Virus record (IMG/VR): IMGVR_UViG_3300025949_001129
Coordinates: 1-50,892 of that record
Direction: 5' to 3' (one strand)
Origin: a virus
DNA length: 50,892 bases
Positions within the stretch are counted from its first letter, which is position 1, and each line of letters opens with the position of its first letter. The notes beneath the pieces are model-generated. The model saw nothing but the letters and a program-made list of their open reading frames with translations, did no database searches and was not told where the DNA came from. Shown here in pieces: positions 30,700 to 38,690 of this stretch. A program made the position numbers and the translations under genes.

Positions 30700-31376
30700 G
30701 CAATCTTCGCCTCGTCTTGTGGTCCGGCGGTTGCGACTCCACGCTGATGCTCTACGACGCCCTGACGTCGCAGAAGACCTGGATTATCGCCCCGGACAAG
30801 AACGACCCGAAGCGCGTTGACACGCGGACCGAGGTCCGGCAGATCAGCATCGTCGAGCCGACCGTTCCGTGCAACGCCCCGCAGGCGCGCGCGCGGCGCC
30901 GGCTGCTTACCGAGTTCAAACGCCGCGGTATCCCGTTCCGGCCGACGATCGAAGTCATCACGTCCCGCGAGCACGATCAGCCAAAGCGCCACGAGAACGG
31001 CGGGTCGATCCAGACGCAGATGTGGGTCGGGACCGCGACGCCGTACCTGTGCGACTCCGAGGATCTGCTGGTCGGCTGGCACGACGGCGAGTTCGACAAC
31101 GTCGAGCACGTCACGTCCGCGTTCGACGCCCTCCAGCGCATCAACGGCGGCAAGACAGGCAAGCTGCAGTTCCCGCTCCAGCGGGTGATGTACGCGACCG
31201 TGATCGCGCGACTCCAGGCCCTCGACCTCCTGGACCTGTGCTGGTGGTGCGAAGGCGGCAAGCATCCGGCACCGGCGGCGTCCGAGCCGTGCGGCACGTG
31301 CAACAAGTGCATCGCGCACGCGACCGCGCTCTGGCAGCTCCGAAAGTACGGCGCGAAGCGGATGGCGGAGTTCTGA
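30696..31376 (+). CDS. QueC-like PP-loop enzyme
   Basis: A 226-residue protein. LWSGGCDSTLML at residues 8-19 is a PP-loop ATP-pyrophosphatase motif, and CWWCEGG...CGTCNKC near the end is a four-Cys zinc site as in QueC (7-cyano-7-deazaguanine synthase). Phage QueC relatives make 7-deazaguanine that replaces guanine in DNA and blocks restriction. The rest of such a pathway (FolE, QueD, QueE, DpdA) is absent from this window, so it may use host precursors or do another adenylation chemistry. GTG overlap with the previous stop. Confidence 0.8.
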   Translation: MSNLRLVLWSGGCDSTLMLYDALTSQKTWIIAPDKNDPKRVDTRTEVRQISIVEPTVPCNAPQARARRRLLTEFKRRGIPFRPTIEVITSREHDQPKRHENGGSIQTQMWVGTATPYLCDSEDLLVGWHDGEFDNVEHVTSAFDALQRINGGKTGKLQFPLQRVMYATVIARLQALDLLDLCWWCEGGKHPAPAASEPCGTCNKCIAHATALWQLRKYGAKRMAEF

Positions 31377-31633
31377 TGTCGCGCACGTCGCTCGGCGTCC
31401 TGATGGCGGTCGCGATGATGGCCAACTCGGCTGGTCTGCAGATCCGGCGACCGGATGACGATGTCGCGACGATCGATCTCCACGAGGCCCCGCCGACCAT
31501 CCGGGTCTCGCCGTATGCGGATCCGCCGCCGCCTGTGCGGCAGAACTTCGAACGGCGGCAACGCCAGCAGATCGGCGCGATCGGGCGGAAGGCCGCGAAG
31601 GCGTTCCGGCGCGCGGGGCGGTTCAAGACGTGA
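31376..31633 (+). CDS. Hypothetical protein
   Basis: An 85-residue protein. A weakly hydrophobic Met/Ala start (GVLMAVAMMANSAGL) may be a membrane anchor or signal; a Pro-rich middle and basic end follow. Overlaps both neighbours. Unknown. Confidence 0.5.
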   Translation: MSRTSLGVLMAVAMMANSAGLQIRRPDDDVATIDLHEAPPTIRVSPYADPPPPVRQNFERRQRQQIGAIGRKAAKAFRRAGRFKT

Positions 31634-31827
31634 CCGAGCGGGATCCGCGCCTTGACCGTCGACGCGAGATCACCGGCCGGCTGGTCGAGACCCGTGCGCG
31701 ATGGATCGTTTGGCGCGAGACCCCGCGATCGCGACGCCCGGCCTTCGCGCTGGACGACTACTTCAACGCCCTGGCCGACGCGGGCGACTTCAATCGGCGA
31801 TACCCGGACCTGAAAATCCCGGGGTGA
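31630..31827 (+). CDS. Small basic hypothetical protein
   Basis: A 65-residue protein from GTG 31630, rich in Arg (PRLDRRREITGRLVETRARW) with an aromatic, acidic C-terminal half. Last gene of this transcript block; 236 bases without a supported gene follow (31828-32063), containing only weak GC hairpins. Confidence 0.5.
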   Translation: MTERDPRLDRRREITGRLVETRARWIVWRETPRSRRPAFALDDYFNALADAGDFNRRYPDLKIPG

Positions 31828-32063
31828 AGGCTTGGCCGGGGCAGCCGCCAAAGGGGCCACAGACAAGAACGGCGGCCCCCGCACAGCAACGCAACAGGGA
31901 CCGCCGCTTCGGGATCTACTCGGCGCTCGAATCCGTTCGGGCGCCCCTTTCATTCCCTGGGGCCTCACTGGCCTTACCAGCGATATAGTGGGGAGAATCC
32001 GGAATTCCTTGATGGTTATGCGGGTCTCCGGCGCAAATCTTGTGGATCGGTTGTGGATACCTC

Positions 32064-32354
32064 CTACTGGCCGTTCCTCGTCGCCCGGTCGCCTTCAGCG
32101 ATTGCCTCGCGCTCGCAGACGTAGGCGCCGTTCCGGGTGCGGCCGTACCAGCGCTCGCCGGCGTAGTGATAGACCCCCGTGGGGATGTTGAGCCAGACGA
32201 CGGTATCGCGGGGGCAGTGCCGCTGCGCGGCGGTGTCGGAATCGAACTTCGGCGCCGTGTAGGCGACCGTGACGGCGGGGGCGAGTGGGGACGCCGCGGC
32301 GGCCGTCACTCCGAAGAGCGCGACGCATAGAGCCAAGATCAGTCGAGAAAGCAT
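32064..32354 (-). CDS. Secreted moron protein of a conserved small family
   Basis: A 96-residue protein with a Sec signal peptide (LILALCVALFGVTAAAA, cleavage near 21). The mature part HCPRDTVVWLNIPTGVYHYA, ERWYGRTRNGAYVCE and final RATRNGQ match a widespread family of small secreted bacterial proteins with two conserved Cys; function is not established. AAGGAGG precedes the ATG, and TAGAAT (minus-strand 32373-32378) is a likely -10. Being opposite to the late operon with its own signals, it is probably expressed in the lysogen and changes the host envelope. Confidence 0.82.
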   Translation of the reverse strand: MLSRLILALCVALFGVTAAAASPLAPAVTVAYTAPKFDSDTAAQRHCPRDTVVWLNIPTGVYHYAGERWYGRTRNGAYVCEREAIAEGDRATRNGQ

Positions 32355-32416
32355 AGTAACCTCCTTGGCGTGATTCTAGCTCGGGACCACCGCCCGAGAC
32401 ATCCGGGGAAACCCCT

Positions 32417-32428
32417 AGTCGGACACGC
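32417..32428 (+). promoter_or_regulatory. Late motif, copy 1 (before portal)
   Basis: AGTCGGACACGC, 51 bases before the portal GTG, preceded by CCCT. A second element, TACTAGGTCCGGGTG, runs into the start codon and supplies a possible -10 (TACTAG, 32456-32461) placing transcription start at the initiation codon. No Shine-Dalgarno precedes portal. Confidence 0.6.
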
Positions 32429-32467
32429 GAGGCCGACCGCCGCGTTCCCGGCCCGTACTAGGTCCGG

Positions 32468-34507
32468 GTGTCAGAAGCGCTGGACCCCCGCGAGATCGAT
32501 GGCCTCGGAGCCGACCTGCCGGCATTCGCGCGCCGCATCGCGGGCGAACAGTACGAAGCCGACCCGAAAGCCTACGCGGTCGACACCGATAACGATCCGG
32601 TCAAGGCGTTCTGCGAGAGCGTCGACGCGGGCGCGAGCATCACGCTCAATCTGGCCTGCCGCGACGGCCGACGCGAGATCGTGGAGCTGGACCGCCAGGA
32701 GTCGCACGCCTGGGTTCGCGGGACGCTCAGCGATCGCACGGAGTTCGCCAACCGGAAGATCTGCGAGCGCCGGTTCGACGTCGCGGCGCGCGCGGCCGAG
32801 CGTCTCCAGGAGCGCGGCCTACCGCCCACGTCGGAGAACCTGCGGCCGGACGAAGAAGCGTACCTCAACGAGTTCGGCGCGATCGTCGAGCGCCGCGCGC
32901 CGCTCAAGAAGGGCGGATATCGGCGTCTGAAGCCGACCTTCAGCGAAGCGTTCGTCGGAGCGATGTCGGACACGCGCTTGCGCGAGGACTTCTTCGACGG
33001 CATCGGCGACGGCGGCGCCTCGGCCTACTTCACCGCGCCGACCCAGCGCGAGTACTTGCCCGTCGGCGGCCCGGCCGGCCAGCAGTTGCAGATCAGCGAC
33101 GTCTGGGACGAGCAGGCGAAGGTGTACTATGCCTACACGCATGACACCGTCGCGCGCGACGCCGTCGAGATGCTGGCCGACTTCATCCTGGGCCGCGGCG
33201 TGCAGATCGTCGCCGCCGACGAGAAGGTCCAGAAGGTCATCGACGAGTTCGTCGCTCGCGAGAAGTTCGACCAGCGCGCGCACCAGATGACGTCGACCCT
33301 GATCCAGGCGGGCGAGCTGTTCGTGCGCAAGATGCCGATCGGGGGAGGGCGGCTGAAGGTCCGGACGCTGCCGGCCGAGACGATCTGGGAGATCGTGACG
33401 GACGCCGAGGACGCGCTCGAGGTCTTCTGGTACGTGCAGCGGTTCCAGACGCGAACGGTGCTCTTCGCGGACAACAAGCCGGAGGCCGCGACCCGGTGGG
33501 TCGAGCGGACGATCCTCGCCGGCGACATGCTGCACCCGAAGATCAACGCGCGCGAGAGCGATGTGCGCGGGCGGTCGGACATGTATCCGGCGCTCGGGTG
33601 GATGAAGCGGCTGCGCGACTACTTCGACGCGGTCGTCCAGAAAGAGTACTCGGCGGCGGCCTACCAGTGGCACCTGAAGGTCAAGGGCGGCGCGGGCGAC
33701 GTCTCGGCGATCGCGGCCGCGGCCGTGCCTGGCGGCCAGGTCCCGCCCGGATCGACGCTCGTCACGAACGACCAGGTCGACCAGCAGGCGATGGGGAGCG
33801 GCGTGCGCGCGGTCTCGGGCAACGGCTCGACCTACGAGGCGCTGCTCAACACGATCGCGCTGGCCTTCGGCCTGACCAAAGAGTACTTCGGCGCGTCGTC
33901 GCACACGAACCGCGCGAGCGCGATCGTCGCGACCGAGCCGGCTGCCAAGCGCTTCGAGCACCGCCAGGACGTCCTCGGCGACTTCTTCCGGGAGATCTTC
34001 CAGGCGGTCGTCGACGAAGCGGCCGGCGCGGGTCTGCTCGACGGCGCCGAGAGTCTGGACTTCAAGATCATCTTCCCGACGATCGTCAAGGCGGACGCGA
34101 CGTCGCGCATGTCGCTGCTGAACCGGGCCGAGTCGATGGGCTACATCTCGAAGCAGACGGCAGCCGAGAACGCAGCGTCGGAGCTGGAGCTCGAGGACTA
34201 CGACTTCGAGGACGAGCAGCAGAAGATCAAGGACGAGACCGGAACGGACGGCCGCAACGTCATCAGCCGCGATATGGCCCAGGTCTTCAAGGGCGGCCCG
34301 ACGTCGGGCGAGCCCGCGTGGGATCCGGGCGAGGTGCCGAACCCGGCAGCCGGCGGCGGCGGCACCGATCCGGCCGCGCCGCAGGACAACGCTGGGCCGT
34401 CTTCCGCGACCGGCGCGAAGAAAGGCCGCGACGAGCTCGGCCGCAAGTCGATGGAGCGCGCGATCGCCGAGGCCCGGAAATCGGGCGGGATCGTCATCAT
34501 CCCATGA
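32468..34507 (+). CDS. Portal protein
   Basis: A 679-residue portal, long for the family. The first about 200 residues are an unusual acidic/Arg-rich extension; the portal core from about 210 shows the expected DGVEMLADFILGRG-like start (DAVEMLADFILGRGVQIVAA), LRDYFDAVVQKEYSAAAYQW (stem and clip) and AFGLTKEYFGASSHTNRASA (crown region). C-terminus is Gly/Pro-rich and helical. GTG 32468 lacks a Shine-Dalgarno. It is the entry ring for DNA and nucleates head assembly. Confidence 0.9.
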   Translation: MSEALDPREIDGLGADLPAFARRIAGEQYEADPKAYAVDTDNDPVKAFCESVDAGASITLNLACRDGRREIVELDRQESHAWVRGTLSDRTEFANRKICERRFDVAARAAERLQERGLPPTSENLRPDEEAYLNEFGAIVERRAPLKKGGYRRLKPTFSEAFVGAMSDTRLREDFFDGIGDGGASAYFTAPTQREYLPVGGPAGQQLQISDVWDEQAKVYYAYTHDTVARDAVEMLADFILGRGVQIVAADEKVQKVIDEFVAREKFDQRAHQMTSTLIQAGELFVRKMPIGGGRLKVRTLPAETIWEIVTDAEDALEVFWYVQRFQTRTVLFADNKPEAATRWVERTILAGDMLHPKINARESDVRGRSDMYPALGWMKRLRDYFDAVVQKEYSAAAYQWHLKVKGGAGDVSAIAAAAVPGGQVPPGSTLVTNDQVDQQAMGSGVRAVSGNGSTYEALLNTIALAFGLTKEYFGASSHTNRASAIVATEPAAKRFEHRQDVLGDFFREIFQAVVDEAAGAGLLDGAESLDFKIIFPTIVKADATSRMSLLNRAESMGYISKQTAAENAASELELEDYDFEDEQQKIKDETGTDGRNVISRDMAQVFKGGPTSGEPAWDPGEVPNPAAGGGGTDPAAPQDNAGPSSATGAKKGRDELGRKSMERAIAEARKSGGIVIIP

Positions 34508-34665
34508 GCGCGCGCCGCTGGGTCATGGTCTCGCCCGAATGGCGCTGCAGCACCTGTGGCAAGCCGATGTTCTACTGCCGGAAGAAGCTCGCGATGTTCT
34601 GTGAGCGTCGACACGAGGAGACGCTCCGGCACGCACAGCTCCACGGGTTCGAGGCGCGGCGATGA
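34504..34665 (+). CDS. Small zinc-binding protein
   Basis: A 53-residue protein with CSTC, C (residue 25) and C (33) plus several His, likely one zinc site. ATGA overlaps. Unknown role. Confidence 0.55.
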   Translation: MSARRWVMVSPEWRCSTCGKPMFYCRKKLAMFCERRHEETLRHAQLHGFEARR

Positions 34666-35054
34666 AGCCGCAAGACCAGCGGTTCTTCCCGGTCGAAGGG
34701 GCCATGCAGGGCGATTGCTGGCGAGCTTGCATCGCGTCGATCACCGAGACGCACATCGAGTTCGTGCCGCACTTCGTCCTGTTCGATAGCTCGTGGTGGA
34801 GGGCGACGAACCTGTGGCTCGCACCTCGCGACCTCGCCATCGACCAGCGCGGAACGCCCGAGTCAGGCGAGTACGTCATCCTCTGCGGCGTCAGCCCGCG
34901 CGACCCGAAGATCACGCACTGCGTCGTCGCCCTTGCGACCGATCGGCCCGCGTCCGAATGGGAGATCGTCCACGATCCGCATCCGACGCGCGCCGGTATC
35001 CTCACGCGTGACGAGGTCTGGCGCATCCACGGACCGGCAATTTCGTTCAGATAG
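34662..35054 (+). CDS. Papain-like-fold conserved phage protein
   Basis: A 130-residue protein. The sequence QGDCWRACIASITETHIEFV with following VPHF, then THCVVAL and VHDPHPTRAGI, fits a small conserved phage family with Cys and His placed as in papain-fold or C39-like peptidases (Gln/Cys near 16-19, His near 87, second His in HDPHP). Proteolytic activity is not proven. ATGA overlap. Confidence 0.65.
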   Translation: MKPQDQRFFPVEGAMQGDCWRACIASITETHIEFVPHFVLFDSSWWRATNLWLAPRDLAIDQRGTPESGEYVILCGVSPRDPKITHCVVALATDRPASEWEIVHDPHPTRAGILTRDEVWRIHGPAISFR

Positions 35055-35055
35055 C

Positions 35056-35088
35056 AAGAAGCCCGCTGCACGCGCGAGCGGACTTCTT
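35056..35088. terminator. Hairpin between convergent genes
   Basis: AAGAAG-C-CCGCT pairs with AGCGG-A-CTTCTT around a nine-base loop (one mismatch), two bases after the stop at 35054. A likely bidirectional transcript end, without a strong T-run. The rest of 35089-35234 shows no gene. Confidence 0.5.
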
Positions 35089-35234
35089 GGGTTGGTCCCG
35101 GGTCGGCTAGGCCGCGAGCGGGAGGCTGTCGATTTGGTTGCCGGTTAAAACGGCTCGCATAGCAGCGGTTCCAACGATACGCACTCCGATCGTACACGAC
35201 GCGCGCGCCGTTCCGAACCGAACCGGACACGAGG

Positions 35235-35648
35235 TCATTTGGTCGCGATGTAGACGATGCTCGACCCGTCGGCGCGGCTTTGTACCGACATGATTCGGTA
35301 GTTCGTGATGCCGTAGACGCCCGCCGTCTGCTTAATCGCGTCACCAACTTCGACGAGCTGCCCGTTCGGGCTGGTCAGGGAAGTGACGACGAACTCGTAC
35401 AGGTGCCCTGCCTTCGCTAGGTCCCACGAATCGCTCGCGTCTACGCGGATGGGCGTGGCGCCGACGTCGACCGCCACGGTCCCCTGAACGGCCACGGGCA
35501 CCGAATGCAGCGGGGCCTCGTTGGTCACGAACACCCTCTCGGATGTGGCGTTGTCGGCGGCGCGCGCGCCCTGCACGAGCCAACCCGAGAGCGCGAAGAG
35601 CACGAGGCCGGCGGACACCAGGGCGGTCCGAAGCGAGATCTGTTTCAT
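35235..35648 (-). CDS. Secreted moron protein
   Basis: A 137-residue protein with a Sec signal (KQISLRTALVSAGLVLFALS, cleavage after GARA near 30). Mature part is beta-rich (SVPVAVQGTVAVDVGATPIR) and ends in VYIATK. I use the Met at 35648, which has GGTGGAG upstream and begins the signal peptide; an in-frame Met 45 codons earlier lies in another gene. Opposite to the late genes, so probably a lysogen-expressed envelope protein. Family not recognised. Confidence 0.7.
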   Translation of the reverse strand: MKQISLRTALVSAGLVLFALSGWLVQGARAADNATSERVFVTNEAPLHSVPVAVQGTVAVDVGATPIRVDASDSWDLAKAGHLYEFVVTSLTSPNGQLVEVGDAIKQTAGVYGITNYRIMSVQSRADGSSIVYIATK

Positions 35649-35728
35649 AGCTCCACCTTTCAAAGCAAGAACAAGATAATCGGCTCCCCTGGTGCCTACG
35701 CCGCCCGACCGACCTAGCCTCCCAACTA

Positions 35729-35740
35729 GGTCGGACACGC
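35729..35740 (+). promoter_or_regulatory. Late motif, copy 2
   Basis: GGTCGGACACGC preceded by AACTA, 49 bases before the ATG at 35778. No Shine-Dalgarno precedes that gene. Confidence 0.6.
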
Positions 35741-35777
35741 TCGGCGCAGGTGGCGCGCGGGCGGCCAAGACGGCCCC

Positions 35778-36188
35778 ATGCAACTTCTAGATCCGCGCAC
35801 CGACAAGACCCAGCTCGCGACCAGCCCCACCGGCGTCCAGCACAGCGGCGGATATGCTGACGCGGCGGGCGTCGATCTCGGCAACGGCACCGCCGCGATT
35901 CTCACGATCGCCGCGACGCGCACCAAGACCACGCCCGCCGCCTCGGCGACGTCGGTCCAGCTCCTGGCCGCCGACTCCTCGAGAGTCGCGGCGACGATCG
36001 TCAACACGGACCCTGCGAAGAAGCTCTATCTTGGCTTCAACGGCGCCGCGGCCGTCGTCGGCGTCGGGCCGGCGGTCGCGCCGAATGCGGCCGTCAGCGT
36101 CTCGGCGACGAACATCGCCGGCCAGATCAACGGCATATGGGAAGCTGGTCCCACCGGAACGGCAGCCATCACGGCGACGACCGCGTGA
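35778..36188 (+). CDS. Structural accessory protein, beta-sandwich-like
   Basis: A 136-residue protein. The segment VQLLAADSSRVAATIVNTDP followed by AKKLYLGF and a C-terminal VSATNIAGQINGIWEAG fits small beta-sandwich proteins (ILAAN..R..atI.N.s...lYi) common in phage structural regions. It may be a head fibre or decoration component. ATG has no Shine-Dalgarno but the late motif lies 49 bases upstream. Confidence 0.65.
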   Translation: MQLLDPRTDKTQLATSPTGVQHSGGYADAAGVDLGNGTAAILTIAATRTKTTPAASATSVQLLAADSSRVAATIVNTDPAKKLYLGFNGAAAVVGVGPAVAPNAAVSVSATNIAGQINGIWEAGPTGTAAITATTA

Positions 36189-36358
36189 CGCATCGCGGAC
36201 CCGGCTGGCAAGCCAAGACGACTCCCGCAAGCGAGCCCCGACCCGAGAAGCGCTGGCGGTGCAGCGTCGGCCACGTCACCATCGCCGGCGCGCGCCCGAC
36301 GCGCTGCTCAGACCGCACGTGCGCGGCCAAGGCGTTCGAAGAGGTGCTGCGCGGATGA
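36185..36358 (+). CDS. Small zinc-knuckle-like protein
   Basis: A 57-residue protein from GTG 36185 with Cys at CSVGH and CSDRTC, likely one zinc. Basic. ATGA overlap with the next gene. Confidence 0.5.
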   Translation: MTHRGPGWQAKTTPASEPRPEKRWRCSVGHVTIAGARPTRCSDRTCAAKAFEEVLRG

Positions 36359-36648
36359 ACAGCGTCGTCGACGAAGAGGCCACGGCGTCGGTCGATCCGG
36401 ACGAAGGCGCGGCCTACACGACCCGATCGGACTACGACACCGTCTACGCGGCGCTCGCGCGGCGATCGATGCGCCTGGCGCGCGCGACCGACGAGAACCC
36501 GGCGCTGGCCACCGTCCTGCACAAGGTCGCGATGGGGTTCGTTCGCTACTGCCAGGTGAAGGGGATCTCGGAGCAAGACTACGGATCCGTCGACGTCGAG
36601 GCGGTCCTGACGCCCTCTGGATCGATCGTCATCACCATGCGGCACTAG
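36355..36648 (+). CDS. Hypothetical protein
   Basis: A 97-residue protein, acidic N-terminus then helices (SDYDTVYAALARRSMRLARA) and a beta end (SGSIVITMRH). It may be a structural or connector accessory. Not recognised. Confidence 0.6.
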   Translation: MNSVVDEEATASVDPDEGAAYTTRSDYDTVYAALARRSMRLARATDENPALATVLHKVAMGFVRYCQVKGISEQDYGSVDVEAVLTPSGSIVITMRH

Positions 36649-36668
36649 TTCGGGCAGCGGCGGCAGCG

Positions 36669-36863
36669 GTGGAGTACGCTTCGAAGGTGCGCGACATCCC
36701 GGATCTCCTCGTCGCCGTCGGCGAGTGCGAGGACGGCCTCTACGTCGTCCTGTTCGCCTGGATCGAGATCGAGATCGAGGAGATCGCGTCGGTCACGGGT
36801 CTGATGGCCCTGGCGGTCGGCGCGAACCCCCGGTCGACCGAGACGCGCATCAGCCTCAACTAG
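36669..36863 (+). CDS. Small hypothetical protein
   Basis: A 64-residue reading from GTG 36669. Beta-rich acidic middle (LYVVLFAWIEIEIEEIASVT). Its stop codon is within ACTAGGTCGG of the next late element. Start has no good ribosome site. Confidence 0.45.
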   Translation: MEYASKVRDIPDLLVAVGECEDGLYVVLFAWIEIEIEEIASVTGLMALAVGANPRSTETRISLN

Positions 36864-36875
36864 GTCGGCCGCGGC

Positions 36876-36887
36876 GGTCGGACACGC
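36876..36887 (+). promoter_or_regulatory. Late motif, copy 3 (before protease-scaffold)
   Basis: GGTCGGACACGC, 51 bases before the ATG at 36927; a partial copy, ACTAGGTCGG, ends 18 bases earlier relative to its start. TATCAA (36915-36920) is six bases before the ATG, so a leaderless start is possible. No Shine-Dalgarno. Confidence 0.6.
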
Positions 36888-36926
36888 GCCCGGTGCCGCG
36901 CCGCGCGCGCGCCGTATCAACCGCCC

Positions 36927-38687
36927 ATGGCCGCCATCAACGCGACGTTCCGGCGTAAGTACGGGATTCCGCCGAAGGGTAACAGCTCTGCTCCTGACTC
37001 GGAGTGGGGCTTTCCGCTGCCCCCGGCCGGCCATCCCGATGCCCTGAAGTTCGCGCGCGCGGTACTCGATCGCGCACATCAGGCGACCAACTTCGCGCCG
37101 GCCGACGTCGCGCGCCAGGTCGCCAAGGCCCGCCGGATCATCAAGGGCGAGCACAAGTGGAACACCGCGACCGAGCGCGCGACGCCGTGGCGCCAGGTCC
37201 GGTGGGTCAACGCCGGCGCGGCCCGCAAGGAAGGCTTCGCCGCGGTCGTCCCGCGCAAGACCGAATCCCTCCGCGAGTTCTTCGCGCGCGTGCCCGGTGC
37301 GGTGCCCGCGCAGAGCGTGCGGCAGCTCTCCGAGACCGCGCGCCGGTCGCTGGCGCTGCGCGCGCCGCACCGCCGGCTGACCGAAGCGGCCATCGCCGCC
37401 GGCGAGCGGCTGCGCGAGCACGCGTTCTCGGACGTGGCGCTGCGCGAGGCCAAGGTCGCGGCCGACGGCTCGATCTCGGACGTGCTGCTGATCCGGTCGG
37501 GCCCGGGGAACCTCGGCGATCGGCACTACTACCCGGACGGCATCCTCGAGCAGGCGACCAAGGCGGGCGTCTTCGAGGGCGCGCGCATGTACCTCGATCA
37601 CCCGACGCCGACCGGTGAGAAAGAGCAACCGGGGCGCTCGGTGCGCGACCTAGCGGGTTGGTACAGCGACGCCAAGACGCGGTCGTACTTCGACCCGGAA
37701 CTAGGTCGCAACACCGTCGGCGTCTTCGCCACGTTCCACCCGAACGTCGACGACGCGAAGGTCGGCTCGCTGATTCGGACATGCGTCGAGTACGCCAAGC
37801 GGTATCCGACCAAAGCCTATGCTGGCCTGAGCATCATGGCGTTCGGTGAAGGCGCCCCCGGAACGATCGACGGCGAGGAATGGAACATCGTTTCCGTGAT
37901 CTCGCAAATCGATTCGGTGGACATGGTCACCCGAGCTGGCGCCGGTGGGGCAATCGTACCGCTCATCAAGGAGAGCTACAGAATGTCGAAAACGAAAAAT
38001 CAGGATCCGACCGACGTCGAGCTTTCGGTGGACGGCGATAAAGTCCGCACCGCCCTGCTCGGCATCATCGAGGGCGCGAAGAGCGCCGCTCCGGACTTCA
38101 AGGCGCTGCTCAAAGAGGCGGGCGTCGCGGAGCCGACCGACGAGCAGATCGCCAAGGTCAAAGCGTCCTTCGAGAAGCCGCTGGCCGGCCTCACCGAAGA
38201 GGCGGTCGACAAGGCCGTCGACGACGCGACCGTCGTGGCCGAGCCCACCCTCAACGAGGGCGGCACGGCGAAGAACGACGGCACCGAGACCGACGACGAG
38301 ATGAACGAGGACGACATCGACAAGATGAACCCCGCTCAGCTCAAAGCCGCGCTCAAGAAGGCCCGCGCGCAGACCGAATCGGCGAAGAAGCAGTTGGGCG
38401 AAGCCAACCGCAAGGCCGAGAAGTTCGGCGAGCAGGCCAACCGCGCGACCCGCGAGCGTATGGCCGACGAGGTCCTGGCCGAGCTCGCGATCCCCGACTC
38501 GTTCGTCGGCCGCGTCCGGCACGAGCTGATCCGCGAGGGCTACGCGGACAAGGCTTCGATGAAGAAGCACGTCCGCGAGTTCGACCTCGCGTTCATCCGC
38601 ACGGCCGACACCGCCGGGTCGGTCGCCATCAGCGAACGCGCGAAGACCGGCACCAAGATCGACCTGCAGTTCGGCGAGGAGGGCTAA
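36927..38687 (+). CDS. Head maturation protease fused to scaffold
   Basis: A 586-residue protein. An N-terminal about 120 residues (KFARAVLDRAHQATNFAPAD, ARRIIKGEHKW) resemble a small DUF-type domain often fused to phage proteases; the protease-like part covers about 160-340 (HYYPDGILEQATKAGVFEGA, MYLDHPTPTGE with probable catalytic His, AYAGLSIMAFGEG with the Ser). The last about 230 residues are helical, Glu/Lys-rich scaffold (PAQLKAALKKARAQTESAKK). An internal ribosome site and ATG at 37983 probably yields free scaffold in excess. Confidence 0.85.
   Translation: MAAINATFRRKYGIPPKGNSSAPDSEWGFPLPPAGHPDALKFARAVLDRAHQATNFAPADVARQVAKARRIIKGEHKWNTATERATPWRQVRWVNAGAARKEGFAAVVPRKTESLREFFARVPGAVPAQSVRQLSETARRSLALRAPHRRLTEAAIAAGERLREHAFSDVALREAKVAADGSISDVLLIRSGPGNLGDRHYYPDGILEQATKAGVFEGARMYLDHPTPTGEKEQPGRSVRDLAGWYSDAKTRSYFDPELGRNTVGVFATFHPNVDDAKVGSLIRTCVEYAKRYPTKAYAGLSIMAFGEGAPGTIDGEEWNIVSVISQIDSVDMVTRAGAGGAIVPLIKESYRMSKTKNQDPTDVELSVDGDKVRTALLGIIEGAKSAAPDFKALLKEAGVAEPTDEQIAKVKASFEKPLAGLTEEAVDKAVDDATVVAEPTLNEGGTAKNDGTETDDEMNEDDIDKMNPAQLKAALKKARAQTESAKKQLGEANRKAEKFGEQANRATRERMADEVLAELAIPDSFVGRVRHELIREGYADKASMKKHVREFDLAFIRTADTAGSVAISERAKTGTKIDLQFGEEG
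37983..38687 (+). CDS. Scaffold protein from a nested in-frame start
   Basis: ATG 37983 is in frame with the protease gene and is preceded by AAGGAG with a nine-base spacing. It would make the C-terminal 234 residues alone, starting just where the protease fold ends. This parallels lambda C/Nu3, where scaffold is made from an internal start. Expression is inferred. Confidence 0.65.
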   Translation: MSKTKNQDPTDVELSVDGDKVRTALLGIIEGAKSAAPDFKALLKEAGVAEPTDEQIAKVKASFEKPLAGLTEEAVDKAVDDATVVAEPTLNEGGTAKNDGTETDDEMNEDDIDKMNPAQLKAALKKARAQTESAKKQLGEANRKAEKFGEQANRATRERMADEVLAELAIPDSFVGRVRHELIREGYADKASMKKHVREFDLAFIRTADTAGSVAISERAKTGTKIDLQFGEEG

Positions 38688-38690
38688 CTC

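Noticed and set aside
37697-37710. ACTAGGTCGC resembling the late motif
   Set aside because: Inside the protease coding region and lacking GGACACGC.
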